A DNA stretch of 64,000 nucleotides from Haliclona indistincta (taxonomy: Eukaryota; Porifera; Demospongiae; Haplosclerida; Chalinidae), in contig OZ024791.1 of NCBI GenBank assembly GCA_964017065.1, forward strand, positions 8,145,471-8,209,470, given 5' to 3'. This document shows, piece after piece, positions 53,179 to 62,855 of the stretch. A program made the position numbers and the translations under genes. Numbering within the stretch: position 1 is the first letter of the stretch; each line of letters starts with the position of its first letter. The notes under the pieces are model-generated. The model was not told the origin of the DNA and did not search any database. It worked only from the letters and a program-made list of their open reading frames with translations.

Positions 53179-53800
53179 GGCTCAAGTCGCACACCAGGAA
53201 AGCACTCTTCTCTAACAGGTGTGGTTTAGTAGGTGTGCCCATTACTAAGCTAGGTAGTGATAGTGTGTTTGTTGTTACAGGTCAGAATGAAACCAGTAGT
53301 CCAGGAGGAGGAGCTGTGTATGAGGCTAGAGTAGAAGACGGCAGACTACACTACGAGGGCAAATGGTAAGTTACACAACTGTGAGAGTACAGCAATAAAC
53401 CGTAGCTTTGTTTGATTTGAGTATTTTCAGCAGCTTAGAATTGTGAAAATTTGATCAAAATTGCAACAATATGTGATAATTGTATGCATAATTTTTATTA
53501 TTTTTCCGCAGCTTTGCTAAAAACCAGCACGTGATTGTGGAATGTAAAGACACTTCCATGGTCGAGATGTGAGTCACTTAGAGCTCCACCTATATCGTAT
53601 CATTCATTTCTTTTCCTCTCTAGTGCAATCATATCTTCGATCTCTCAGAGCGAGGTAAGCTCATGTGATGCAGCCTAGTCTTAGCACCATCTCGTCTACC
53701 ATAGGTGTGGTTGAAGACTCTTCCGGAACACACCAGAATGAAAGTGTACCTGTCACAGCTCACACGAGGAAAATACATCCTCAAACGAAAGAGCAACTAA
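53179..53800 (+). CDS. SUDS3: SUDS3-like gene copy B, C-terminal exons
   Basis: Five exons of exactly the lengths found in copy A: 53179-53218, 53281-53365, 53512-53568, 53624-53654 and 53705-53800 (TAA). All AG/GT borders are kept, with the same protein ending VYLSQL-TRGKYILKRKSN. The near identity of exons and introns to 8771-9385 shows a recent duplication. In phase, it can be spliced to the donor at 10820 over 42.4 kb, or it could be an orphan 3' end. No mutation breaking the reading frame was seen. Confidence 0.8.
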
Positions 53801-53890
53801 CACTACTAGCCTTCCCTTCCCTCTCTTGATAGTTGTGTTAATAATACTTTATCAGATTGATCATACATGATATTAACAATGAAGAGTTTT

Positions 53891-53975
53891 TTACTTAGCA
53901 CCAATGATCGTATCAAAGGTCGTTCCATCGTAACCAACTTCAAATGCAGGTTTATTGGTAAAGCTGACGTAGGCT
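53891..53975 (-). CDS. MIF-like gene tail, copy 2, last exon
   Basis: Minus-strand exon of 85 bp, same length as 9478-9562, reading AYVSFTNKPAFEVGYDGTTF then DTIIGAK and stop. It is joined in phase 2 to 54026-54126. Convergent with SUDS3 copy B, 90 bp from its stop. Confidence 0.6.
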
Positions 53976-54025
53976 CTAGAAAGAGATAAATTCAATGAAG
54001 AAGGACTAACAGTTTATTAAAGTAC

Positions 54026-54126
54026 TTTTTGGGCTCAATTCCTAGCTCTTTTTGGATGAATTCACAGACGGATTTAGAGATTCGTTGGTTAGCGGTTGGA
54101 CCGAGGTTACCGATGAATATCATCAC
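54026..54126 (-). CDS. MIF-like gene tail, copy 2, penultimate exon
   Basis: Minus-strand exon reading VMIFIGNLGPTANQRISKSV then CEFIQKELGIEPK, with donor GTACTT and acceptor CGTCAG. It matches the MIF-fold segment that in human MIF is [20 protein letters not shown] then LAERLRISPD. This copy lacks the insertion of copy 1. The MIF N-terminus with catalytic Pro1 is not found before SUDS3 copy C starts at 54401, so the gene is either truncated or has its first exons inside or beyond SUDS3. Confidence 0.6.
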
Positions 54127-54400
54127 CTGACGTAGGCTTAGTTGTGAAATGGGCGGGTCAGCACGTGTTCTCTCTTGCATGCTGCAGCTAGCGCCGAGCT
54201 CGGCTATCTCTGGCTAGCGCTACTTCAGATCTCATAATGCCGAGAAACTGAAGGCACTGACAGCAGCTCAAACAGATGGATCATGCATGAAGAGGGTGAG
54301 AGCACGTGATTATGAGTTAACTGCTTAGCATCTGTACGTAGTTGTCAGTAACTAGATCTAGCTGAAGTAAATGTAGTGTTGCTATTCTCATGCTGTCTAG

Positions 54401-55130
54401 GATCCATTCCTGACTTTCAGCAGAAAGTGAGAAAACTGGAAGACTTGAGGGACAGACGGATCTTCATGGCTACGGCGTTTCAAGAGTTTGAGGTGTGCAC
54501 GCATACGATGAGTAATGGGTGCATGCAGTTGATCACTGTTGCCTTGGTTACTAGTTATGAGCAGCTAAGGAGGAGTTTGAGAGAGAACGTCAACAAGCTA
54601 TACAGGAATTTGAGGTGACTATGCATGCTTTATCATCTTTCTCTTCATTTCCTCTCTTCATTGATAGAGCAAGAAGCTTGAGCTAAAAGATGGTCTACTC
54701 ATGGACTTACAAGAGAAGAGAAAGACTTATGAGAATCTTCGCTCGTCTATGGAGATAACCACTGGAGCTTGTAAGCACAGCAATTAAAATAGGCTCATTG
54801 TGTCTGTTCAGAACCTTGCTTATTGATATGGGCTTAGATAAAAGTTATTGTGCGATTTTTTTGTTGTGGTTCTGACTTTATTTTCTCCTCTTTTAGATCT
54901 GTTTGAGCCTAAAATGACTCGTAAGCTACGAAGACGTCATCTTGATCCACTCCCAAACCAGGACAAGAGGAGAAAGTCCTCTCCACATATCCTCATCACA
55001 CATGTGTGCACATTCTGTAGCTAGTTGTTGTTTATTGTTTGGTTGCCTTGACTACTGAGCACTATCACAGCTGGTGTATGAACTGGATGACAGTGAAGTG
55101 GAGGAGGATCTCAAACTAATTTGTAACAAG
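54401..55130 (+). CDS. SUDS3: SUDS3-like gene copy C, middle exons, with in-frame TGA
   Basis: Five exons: 54401-54492, 54555-54614, 54668-54770, 54897-55003 and 55071-55130. They match copies A and B. In the 60-bp second exon the codon read as CGA in copies A and B is TGA (54558-54560), a CpG transition that would end translation. Because that exon is 60 bp and phase 0, skipping it would restore the frame. The C-terminal exons of this copy would lie beyond the window, downstream of genes 20-22. Confidence 0.65.
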
Positions 55131-55433
55131 GTAATCATTGTAGGCTGTACAGAAATACAAAAGGTCAAATGTTATTATCTTGAAAAATCACATAATGCAT
55201 ACTTTATTATTATTATTATTAATCACTATAATGGGAGACACTACAGTAATTATGATTAAAAATTATAAATGCAAACATACTGCATGTGACAATTTTACTA
55301 CACGTCACATGAAGCTAGATAGTTTAAATCTATGCTGTCACTTATGTTGTACTCTTGTGCACAACGGGCGATTTATCATTCATGAGTATCACGATTATCA
55401 AGTGTTTGCGATTATCATACAGGCTTGCTCTTA
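55131..55433. other. SUDS3 copy C intron start
   Basis: Colinear with 642-933 and 10820-11119. Ends at the TTA target of the MITE that follows. Confidence 0.55.
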
Positions 55434-55896
55434 GGCCCCGTTTACACGGTTGCGTTTCATCTGAAAACGCAAATAAATCTTTGCGTTTACACGAAAACGA
55501 TGAAAAACGATAACTTGAAAAGGACAACTTGAAAACGCTTCTCAAAGTGGAAACTTTTGAAAATGGCAACTTTCTACGTGTAAACGCCAAAAACGATAAC
55601 GCGCTTTTGTTATGAGCGTACCTCAGCCTTCATACTCGCAGAGAATACTAGCAATAGTCCTTAGACAACGAGTAATGTGCGTTTTCTTCGTTGCTTCAAC
55701 AACTCCGTGCGAACAAGGCAGTACAGTTTGCTTCACCATCGTGGTCACACCCACATTCCAACCGCTTAATTAACTTCCAGTTAATTTCACTGGCAGAAAC
55801 GCTGAAAGCGTAGTCGTGTAAACACAGTAAAAACCCTGTAGTGAATCCTCATACTTTCCCCCGTTTTGGTCAAAGCGTCACCGTGTAAACGGGGCC
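55434..55896. mobile_element. MITE with TTA target duplication, copy 2
   Basis: 463 bp, begins GGCCCCGTTTACACGG and ends CCGTGTAAACGGGGCC, flanked by TTA (55431-55433, 55897-55899). It is closely similar to 934-1408 and at the paralogous position. The sister site at 11117 is empty, so insertion predates one duplication step or was lost by precise excision. Confidence 0.85.
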
Positions 55897-56331
55897 TTAG
55901 CCTAGGTAGGTAGATAATAACAACTATTTATTTGAGCAGTGTTTCTCAACTGAGTTGTCACATCAGCAAAAACGTTACATAAACCGTGACAAGATTATAA
56001 ATACATAGCAACGAGTGTTGATGGTTTCATTGTAAGGTGGTGTAATGATTTAGGAGCGACTGAACAGTTCAGGAGAGCTCAGTGGTAAACATGTTTACGA
56101 TAGTAACTCATGACAAACCAAACACTCGAGTAGTTCGTATCTTCCCACGTACTCTATTTCCGTACCAGCGTTAGATGAGTGTTCACAAAGAACATTCTCC
56201 GTCACTATAGTTCAAACAGTGTACATGTCCATCAGTCTTGTGGCGTCACTATGCAATCAGTCTTGTGGCGTCACTATATAAAGCAGTGAGTCTTTGACAT
56301 TATTTGTCAGCAAAGTTACTGAATAGCAAGC
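55897..56331 (+). promoter_or_regulatory. Class A promoter of gene 20
   Basis: Class A region shortened at its distal end. Palindrome near 56089, GTATCTTCCCAC near 56137, duplicated 22-bp box and TATA at 56275. Confidence 0.6.
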
Positions 56332-57171
56332 ATGAAGCAAGGACAGTTGATTATTGCTGTGTTCCTGGTCTGTGCTATCATTCCTTTCTCTACCTGTGAT
56401 AGACACACTCGTTCTGTCAATATTACGAGTACCTGTCTTCAAGACAACCATCCTGTTCATCAGCTGATCAAAGGTCGTGATGGTCGCGATGGCTTGAATG
56501 GAAGGGATGGTCTACCAGGACCTTCAGGAGCCCCTGGGAGAAATGGACAAGATGGAACTAGAGGACAGAAAGGAGACAAGGGAGAGAGAGGAGAGGCAGG
56601 GATAGTAGAAGCACCAGGTCCTGTTAGTGGAGGAGCTACCTACACACGATGGGGGAGGACATCGTGTCCTAACATGACAGGAACAAGCCTCGTCTACAGT
56701 GGTAGAGCTGGTAAATCATGGTATAACCAACGAGGAGGAGGAAGCAACTATCAATGTCTACCAAACAACCCAGAGTATGGACAATACATTACTGGAGTTC
56801 AAGGCCATTCTCCTATATTTGGAGTTGAGTATCAATCACAAGATGGTGGTCCTCTTTCCCGTCTATATGATCACAATGTTCCATGTGCTGTCTGTCATGT
56901 CTCCACTAGAGCAGCTGTACTGATGATTCCAGCATGGCTTCATTGTCCTAGCCAGTGGACACTGGAGTATACTGGATACCTAATGACTGGAGCTAAGATT
57001 TCCAATACAGCAACATACGAGTGTGTTGATAAAGATGCAGAGTCAGTTCCTGGTAGCAGTCCTAATACTAATGGAGGGTTGTTCTATCATGTTGAAGCAA
57101 GCTGTACTGGTCTAGCATGTACTCCTTACGTTGCTGAGAAGGAGCTCACCTGTGCTGTGTGCACTAAGTGA
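56332..57171 (+). CDS. Collagen-array gene 20, with a glycine interruption
   Basis: Intact, 279 residues, class A promoter. Gly93 of the collagen run is Glu (GIV-EAP-GPV), close to the C-terminal end of the helix. Windows: NMT (sequon), YN, Ser138, ITGVQGHSP, QSQDGGPLSRLYD (group of genes 7 and 16), TGAKISNTATY and [17 protein letters not shown] reads SCTGLACTP. First array gene after SUDS3 copy C exons. Confidence 0.91.
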   Translation: MKQGQLIIAVFLVCAIIPFSTCDRHTRSVNITSTCLQDNHPVHQLIKGRDGRDGLNGRDGLPGPSGAPGRNGQDGTRGQKGDKGERGEAGIVEAPGPVSGGATYTRWGRTSCPNMTGTSLVYSGRAGKSWYNQRGGGSNYQCLPNNPEYGQYITGVQGHSPIFGVEYQSQDGGPLSRLYDHNVPCAVCHVSTRAAVLMIPAWLHCPSQWTLEYTGYLMTGAKISNTATYECVDKDAESVPGSSPNTNGGLFYHVEASCTGLACTPYVAEKELTCAVCTK

Positions 57172-57834
57172 ACTCATTGCTACTAACTAGCTAGTTATAG
57201 AGTTGTGTTTGATGTTAGTGAATCGATTGAGATGTGGTATTAGTGTTAGTTTGAGTGAGCCCTATAGTGTTTCCTCACTATCAATTAGTTATCTTGTGCA
57301 TATGCATCATTCTATAAATGCCCTTATGTCCTAAATGTGTGATTTCGATTCGAGAACTTTGATATCATGTCAAGATCGTTTGCTGAGCTAGCTTTGATGA
57401 GTGGTGCACGAGAGTGATAGCAGTACGATGGAGACAAGGCAAAAATGAGTGAATGAAGCACCAAAGGTGCAGATGCCTCGGTGGAATGCAACCATTTCAC
57501 ATACACAGCAACAAACTGCAGCTGTTATACCTTGCTGTACAGCAATCACAATGCAGTATAATAGTTATGCAATGCAATTCCTGTATGATGAAATTAAAGC
57601 TGAAGAGCGCTGCAACAAGCTGCAATACAGCACTGTTAGCAGAATAAGCTAGTGGGTTGCAACTATGCAATCAGAAGCCTAGCAGTGCTAACCACATGGA
57701 ATTCAGTTGGGCGTGCCTATAATCAACACAGCACGTGAGCGCTGGTTGCTAGCTTGCTGGAGCTGGCGCGATAGCACGATTGATTTCTCAGCACTCACTG
57801 TACTACCTTGAGTAAAGAATTGTCTTACAAGCTG
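57172..57834. other. Gene 20 3'UTR and unique spacer
   Basis: Standard 3'UTR and the first part of the downstream block to about 57450, then unique sequence. The frames at 57449-57652 show no recognised domain. Ends at the T-rich tail of the LINE. Confidence 0.45.
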
Positions 57835-59098
57835 TTTTTTTTATTTTTTTTTATTTTATTTTTTATATAATACACACACATGATAGCTAATAGCTAATAT
57901 AAGATGTGCGGAGAGGAAAGAAAAAAAATTTAAAGTTACAGAAATAAAGGAAATAAGATTTTTAAATTTTCTAAAGTTAGTACAAGATTTCATGTCTACA
58001 GGTAAGTTATTCCAAAGTTTTGTAGTACGTAAAATGAAAGAGTTAGAATATCTAGTGGTACGGGAAAAGGAAACAGAATAGTTATAAGGATTAGATGAGC
58101 GTAAAACAGATAAAGGGGTGTGAGGTGGGATAAGAGCAGGAGGAAAGTAATTAATTTTATTTACAATTTTTAAAAACGTACAAAGAGACAAAAATAATCG
58201 GCGATTTTCCAGGGTTGGAATTTTGAAGTGATTAAGCAGGTCAGGGTAACTCATCTGCCATTGTTTAGAGCAAATACGGAGAGCGAACTTCTGCACATTT
58301 TCAAGTGCCTGAATATCTTTAATTAGATGCGGGTGCCACACTTCAGCACCATATTCTAAAACTGGCCTAACAAGTGTTAGATAAAGCCTAATCATTGCAG
58401 GCTCGCTAGTATGATTTGAAAATTGTCTGTAGAGCATACCCAACATTTTCTTAGCCTTGCTGCAAATATAATTAATGTGAGAACTCCAGCTAAGGTCAGA
58501 GGTTATCACAAAGCCCAAATATTTGTAGGAATTAACAACTTCCAAAGGTTCACCATTTAACAACATTGGTGTAGGAGTAGTTGGATTACGCTTTCGAGAC
58601 AATAACATCTGTTTACATTTGGAAACATTAAAAGTCATAGCATTGCTGGAGGACCAGAAATCAATACAATTGACATCTTCTTGTAGGCAAGAAAAATCAC
58701 AGGCCTCAGAAATTGTTTTATAAAGAAGAATATCATCAGCATACAGCACAAGCTTGCTGTTGATTGATATATGGATTTGGGAAATGCTGTCGATGTATAT
58801 CAAGAACAAAAGCGGCCCCAAAATAGAACCTTGTGGTACTCCAGACACCACAGTAATACACTCAGATGCAACACCATCCACCACAACTCTCTGCTGGCGT
58901 TTAGTTAGATAACTGTCTAGCCATGAAAGAATGAACTGTGGAAGATGCAAAAGATCTAATTTACCCATAAGCAAAGCGTGGGGTATGCTGTCAAAGGCCT
59001 TTTTAAAATCAAAGAAAATGCAGGAAATTTCTTGGTTATCGTCAAGTTTCATCAACCACTCATGGGTTAAAGATAGTACAGCTGTAACAGTAGACATG
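57835..59098 (-). mobile_element. 5'-truncated LINE (non-LTR retrotransposon)
   Basis: Minus-strand element with a T-rich stretch at 57835-57867 on the + strand (its poly(A) tail) and an abrupt 5' end near 59098, where class A upstream sequence resumes. Contains the reverse transcriptase frame described separately. Confidence 0.85.
57856..59097 (-). CDS. LINE reverse transcriptase fragment (Jockey/CR1-like)
   Basis: A 413-residue open frame without stops, read on the minus strand. RT motifs: DFKKAFD at about 30-36, GVPQGSILGPLLF at 86-98 and the catalytic YADD at 119-122, followed by KYLGFVI and the thumb and C-terminal region to the end. Upstream palm motifs and the endonuclease domain are missing, so the frame is the 3' part of ORF2 and the ATG is incidental. 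The open frame suggests a fairly young insertion. It cannot retrotranspose by itself. Clade assignment is from motif style only. Confidence 0.88.
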   Translation of the reverse strand: MSTVTAVLSLTHEWLMKLDDNQEISCIFFDFKKAFDSIPHALLMGKLDLLHLPQFILSWLDSYLTKRQQRVVVDGVASECITVVSGVPQGSILGPLLFLIYIDSISQIHISINSKLVLYADDILLYKTISEACDFSCLQEDVNCIDFWSSSNAMTFNVSKCKQMLLSRKRNPTTPTPMLLNGEPLEVVNSYKYLGFVITSDLSWSSHINYICSKAKKMLGMLYRQFSNHTSEPAMIRLYLTLVRPVLEYGAEVWHPHLIKDIQALENVQKFALRICSKQWQMSYPDLLNHFKIPTLENRRLFLSLCTFLKIVNKINYFPPALIPPHTPLSVLRSSNPYNYSVSFSRTTRYSNSFILRTTKLWNNLPVDMKSCTNFRKFKNLISFISVTLNFFSFLSAHLILAISYHVCVLYKK

Positions 59099-59540
59099 TC
59101 TTCTTGTCAAGGTTTATAATACTTCATCATAGCCATAAACCGTCACAAGATTATAAATACATAGGAACGAGCCTATACAATATAATAACTGTGTCTTCAT
59201 TCTAACTATCATTGGTTTGTTGATGGTTTCATTGTAAGTTGGTGTAACGATTAAATCTTTGGGAGCAACTGAACAGTTCAGGAGAGCTCAGTGGTAAACA
59301 TGTTTACGATAGTAACTCATGACAAACCAAACACTCGAGTAGTTCGTATCTTCCCACGTACTCTATTTCCGTGCCAGCGTTAGATGAGTGTTCACAAAGA
59401 ACATTCTCCGTCACTATAGTTCAAACAGTGTACGTGTCCATCAGTCTTGTGGCGGCACTATGCAATCAGTCTTGTGGCGTCACTATATAAAGCAGTGAGT
59501 CTTTGACATTATTTGTCAGCAAAGTTACTGAATAGCAAGC
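59099..59540 (+). promoter_or_regulatory. Class A promoter of gene 21
   Basis: Complete class A region: palindrome near 59296, GTATCTTCCCAC near 59346, duplicated 22-bp box and TATA at 59484. Confidence 0.6.
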
Positions 59541-60371
59541 ATGAAGCAAGGACAGTTGATCATTGCTGTGTTCCTGGTCTGTGCTATCATTCCTTTCTCT
59601 ACCTGTGATGGACACACTCGTTCTGTCAATATTACGAGTACCTGTCTTCAAGACAACCATCCTGTTCATCAGCTGATCAAAGGTCGTGATGGTCGCGATG
59701 GCTTGAATGGAAGAGATGGTCTACCAGGACCTTCAGGAGCCCCTGGGAGAAATGGACGTGATGGAACTAGAGGACAGAAAGGAGACAAGGGAGAGAGAGG
59801 AGAGGCAGGGATAGTAGGAGCACCAGGTCCTGTTAGTGGAGGAGCTACCTACACACGATGGGGGAGGACATCGTGTCCTAACATGACAGGAACAAGCCTC
59901 GTCTACAGTGGTAGAGCTGGTAAATCATGGCATAACCAACGAGGAGGAGGAGGCAACTATCAATGTCTACCAAACAACCCAGAGTATGGACAATACATTG
60001 CTGGAGTTCAGGGTTACTCTCTTATATTTGGAGTAGAGTATAAAGTACCAGTTCAATCTGGTCTTTACCATCACAACGCTCCATGTGCTGTCTGTCATGT
60101 CTCCACTAGAGCAGCTGTACTGATGATTCCATCATGGCTTCACTGTCCTAGCCAGTGGACACTGGAGTATACTGGATACCTAATGAGTCAATATAAGGAT
60201 TACAACACAGCAACATTCGAGTGTGTTGATAAAGATGCAGAGTCAGTTCCTGGTAGTGGTGCTAACACTGGTGGAGGGACGTTCTATCATGTTGAAGCAA
60301 GCTGTAATGGTCTACCATGTCCTCCTTACGTTGCTGAGAAGGAGCTCACCTGTGCTGTGTGCACTAAGTGA
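59541..60371 (+). CDS. Collagen-array gene 21, short-chain collagen C4-like protein
   Basis: Intact, 276 residues, class A promoter. CDGHTRS replaces CDRHTRS in the linker. Windows: NMT (sequon), HN after Trp130 (only copy with His), Gly138, IA/Y/L, KVPVQSGLYH, HNAPC (as in gene 4), PSWLH for PAW, SQYKDYNTATF and GANTGGGT. Its downstream flank is the paralogue of that of gene 14, including both minisatellites, the SINE and a collagen 3' relic leading to a class C gene. Confidence 0.92.
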   Translation: MKQGQLIIAVFLVCAIIPFSTCDGHTRSVNITSTCLQDNHPVHQLIKGRDGRDGLNGRDGLPGPSGAPGRNGRDGTRGQKGDKGERGEAGIVGAPGPVSGGATYTRWGRTSCPNMTGTSLVYSGRAGKSWHNQRGGGGNYQCLPNNPEYGQYIAGVQGYSLIFGVEYKVPVQSGLYHHNAPCAVCHVSTRAAVLMIPSWLHCPSQWTLEYTGYLMSQYKDYNTATFECVDKDAESVPGSGANTGGGTFYHVEASCNGLPCPPYVAEKELTCAVCTK

Positions 60372-60959
60372 ACTCATTGCTACTAACTAGCTAGTTATAG
60401 AGGTGTGTCTTAATTCATCAAGTGATTCTTGATGTGATGGTAGTAAGAGTGTTTTTTAAGAATATGTTTCATTGTTGTGATACCATACGGTAGCTCACTT
60501 TTTTAGCACACATTTTGCTGCAGCACTCAACATAGTTGCATTGAAAAGAGCTTTCTTTATTAGGCACATCTCTTGTATAAGCACATATTTCTTTGCTGTG
60601 GAATATAACCACATGCGCCTAATAATGGTATTGTACATGTAAGTCATGAAACTTTGTTGTCTGAAACAGTTTTCATTACATAAGTCACAATGCTGCGAAC
60701 ACATCAAAACACTACTGTAGCAACCTATAGTGTTATCTCATCCTTGCAAGATAGTCTTTTCTCAAAAAGTTGTTTACAGCAGCAAATGAACACTCAAGTA
60801 GTTTGTGTCCTCTCTCTTGTATTTTGTTGATTTCTTCCTGCCTTTGGTTTGCACGCTTGTCATACATTGTAGGGTCCGGGTCAGAGCGCTTGTTACAATA
60901 GCGAAACACCGCTGTTGATAGCTTGTAAGTCGACTAAGATACTAGAGGTCGATTCGCAG
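60372..60959. other. Gene 21 alternative 3' flank
   Basis: Colinear with the gene 14 flank. The single partial 42-bp unit at 60710-60740 is the unexpanded counterpart of the 40283-41406 array. No gene seen. Confidence 0.5.
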
Positions 60960-61747
60960 TATAGGATACTTAGGATACTTGGTTACCTAATATAAGATAC
61001 TTAGGATACTTGGTTACCTAGTATAGGATACTTAGGATACTTGGTTACCTAGTATAGGATACTTAGGATACTTGGTTACCTAATATAAGATACTTAGGAT
61101 ACTTGGTTACCTAGTATAGGATACTTAGGATACTTGGTTACCTAGTATAGGATACTTAGGATACTTGGTTACCTAGTATAGGATACTTAGGATACTTGGT
61201 TACCTAGTATAGGATACTTAGGATACTTGGTTACCTAGTATAGGATACTTAGGATACTTGGTTACCTAGTATAGGATACTTAGGATACTTGGTTACCTAA
61301 TATAAGATACTTAGGATACTTGGTTACCTAATATAAGATACTTAGGATACTTGGTTACCTAATATAAGATACTTAGGATACTTGGTTACCTAGTATAGGA
61401 TACTTAGGATACTTGGATACCTAGTATAGGATACTTAGGATACTTGGATACCTAGTATAGGATACTTAGGATACTTGGTTACCTAGTATAGGATACTTAG
61501 GATACTTGGTTACCTAGTATAGGATACTTAGGATACTTGGTTACCTAGTATAGGATACTTAGGATACTTGGATACCTAGTATAGGATACTTAGGATACTT
61601 GGATACCTAGTATAGGATACTTAGGATACTTGGTTACCTAGTATAGGATACTTAGGATACTTGGTTACCTAGTATAGGATACTTAGGATACTTGGATACC
61701 TAGTATAGGATACTTAGGATACTTGGTTACCTAGTATAGGATACTTA
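60960..61747. repeat. 31-bp minisatellite, about 25 units
   Basis: Same 31-bp unit as 41641-42033 but about twice as many copies. TATAGGATAC and TATAAGATAC variants, and TTGGTTACC and TTGGATACC variants, alternate in blocks, showing block-wise amplification. Interrupted at TTA 61745-61747 by a MITE. Confidence 0.95.
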
Positions 61748-62156
61748 AGCCGTGTTCGCACTGACAACCCGGGTCGAATCCGGGTTGAAATCAAACCCGA
61801 CTTACCCGGGTTGAACTCGGTTAGCGCGCGTCCGCACTCGACCTGGATCGATGCGAGTCAGGTCCATGCAGCTGTCCAAGGTAGCATTTATAGCACTAGC
61901 ACAAGAGCTTCTTGATAAAGTAAGTCTTTCTCTAGCGCTTGAGGGCTCAGGGAACACCTCTAGTGTGCGTACACGTGGCGGTGCCAAGGCGAACCCGGTT
62001 TCAACCCAGTTCACCCCACATACGTATGTGGGTTGACTTAACCCGGGTTCAATCCGGACTCGCCAAAACCGGATCTCTGTAGATCGAGTGCGGACGCGAT
62101 CTATCCGAGTTCAACCTGGGTTGAACCCGGGTTCGCACATCAGTGCGGACAGGCCT
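61748..62156. mobile_element. MITE inside the 31-bp minisatellite
   Basis: 409 bp, left end AGCCGTGTTCGCACT, right end AGTGCGGACAGGCCT (imperfect inverted repeats), flanked by TTA (61745-61747, 62157-62159). The empty site is TTA 42023-42025. It is full of ACCCGGGTT-type short palindromic words in both orientations. GC-rich relative to its surroundings. Confidence 0.8.
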
Positions 62157-62167
62157 TTAGGATACTT

Positions 62168-62351
62168 GTGGGTGTCCTGGTAACTGGTAGAGTCTTGGAC
62201 TTATGATCCAGATTCCCAGTGCAGGAGGGTTTTTCTCTCATCTGTAAAAATGAGTACCGGGGCTTGTGCTGGGGTGGACTAAGATCGCTGTCTGTGAGAG
62301 TGGCTGTGGCCTTGTGGAGGGAGTCCATGGTTGATCACAGTTGTATCTCAC
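62168..62351 (+). mobile_element. tRNA-like SINE, copy 2
   Basis: Homologue of 42034-42210 with AGTCTTGGACTTATGATCCAG in the anticodon-like arm and AAAAATGAGTACCGGG in the body. Ends at the collagen relic. Confidence 0.5.
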
Positions 62352-62474
62352 CCTGATAGCAGTGCTAACACTAATGGAGGGTTGTTCTATCATGTCGAAG
62401 CAAGCTGTAATGGTCTAGCATGTCCTCCTTACGTTGCTGAGAAGGAGCTCACCTGTGCTGTGTGCACTAAGTGA
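62352..62474 (+). pseudogene. Collagen-array 3' relic before gene 22
   Basis: The last ~40 codons of an array gene with the normal stop at 62472-62474, fused to the SINE at the same breakpoint as the relic at 42211. The cysteine lost in that relic is intact here. Confidence 0.85.
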
Positions 62475-62855
62475 ACTCATTGCTACTAACTAGCTAGCTG
62501 TGTTGTACAGTAGGGTGTGTATAGTCACTGTTAGAACTTTTATTCGAATATACCTTACACCAAAGGTATCTTAGTTTACAATGTTACAAGTGAGCCCATA
62601 ATGGTTTTGTTTGATCGCTTGTAATTATATGGTTTACAACTGCAGCTCAGCTTTGTTTGGGAAATATTCAGTCATTGTGGTGCCATAGTTTGTATTATAT
62701 TTGTGAAGTCGCAGAAGAATGTTCGAGTAAGCGTATCTTCCCACACACAAATCTCATCATCTGTAAGATTTCACTAAGAGTGCCGACTGGTTTTATAAGA
62801 GAGTTCGGTCAATACTGTTCATACTATTGTTAAGCTGTCATCAGCTACAGCAAGC
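62475..62855 (+). promoter_or_regulatory. Class C promoter of gene 22
   Basis: Class C region with GTATCTTCCCACACAC near 62733 and TTTATAAG at 62792-62799, 64 bp before the ATG. Confidence 0.6.
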
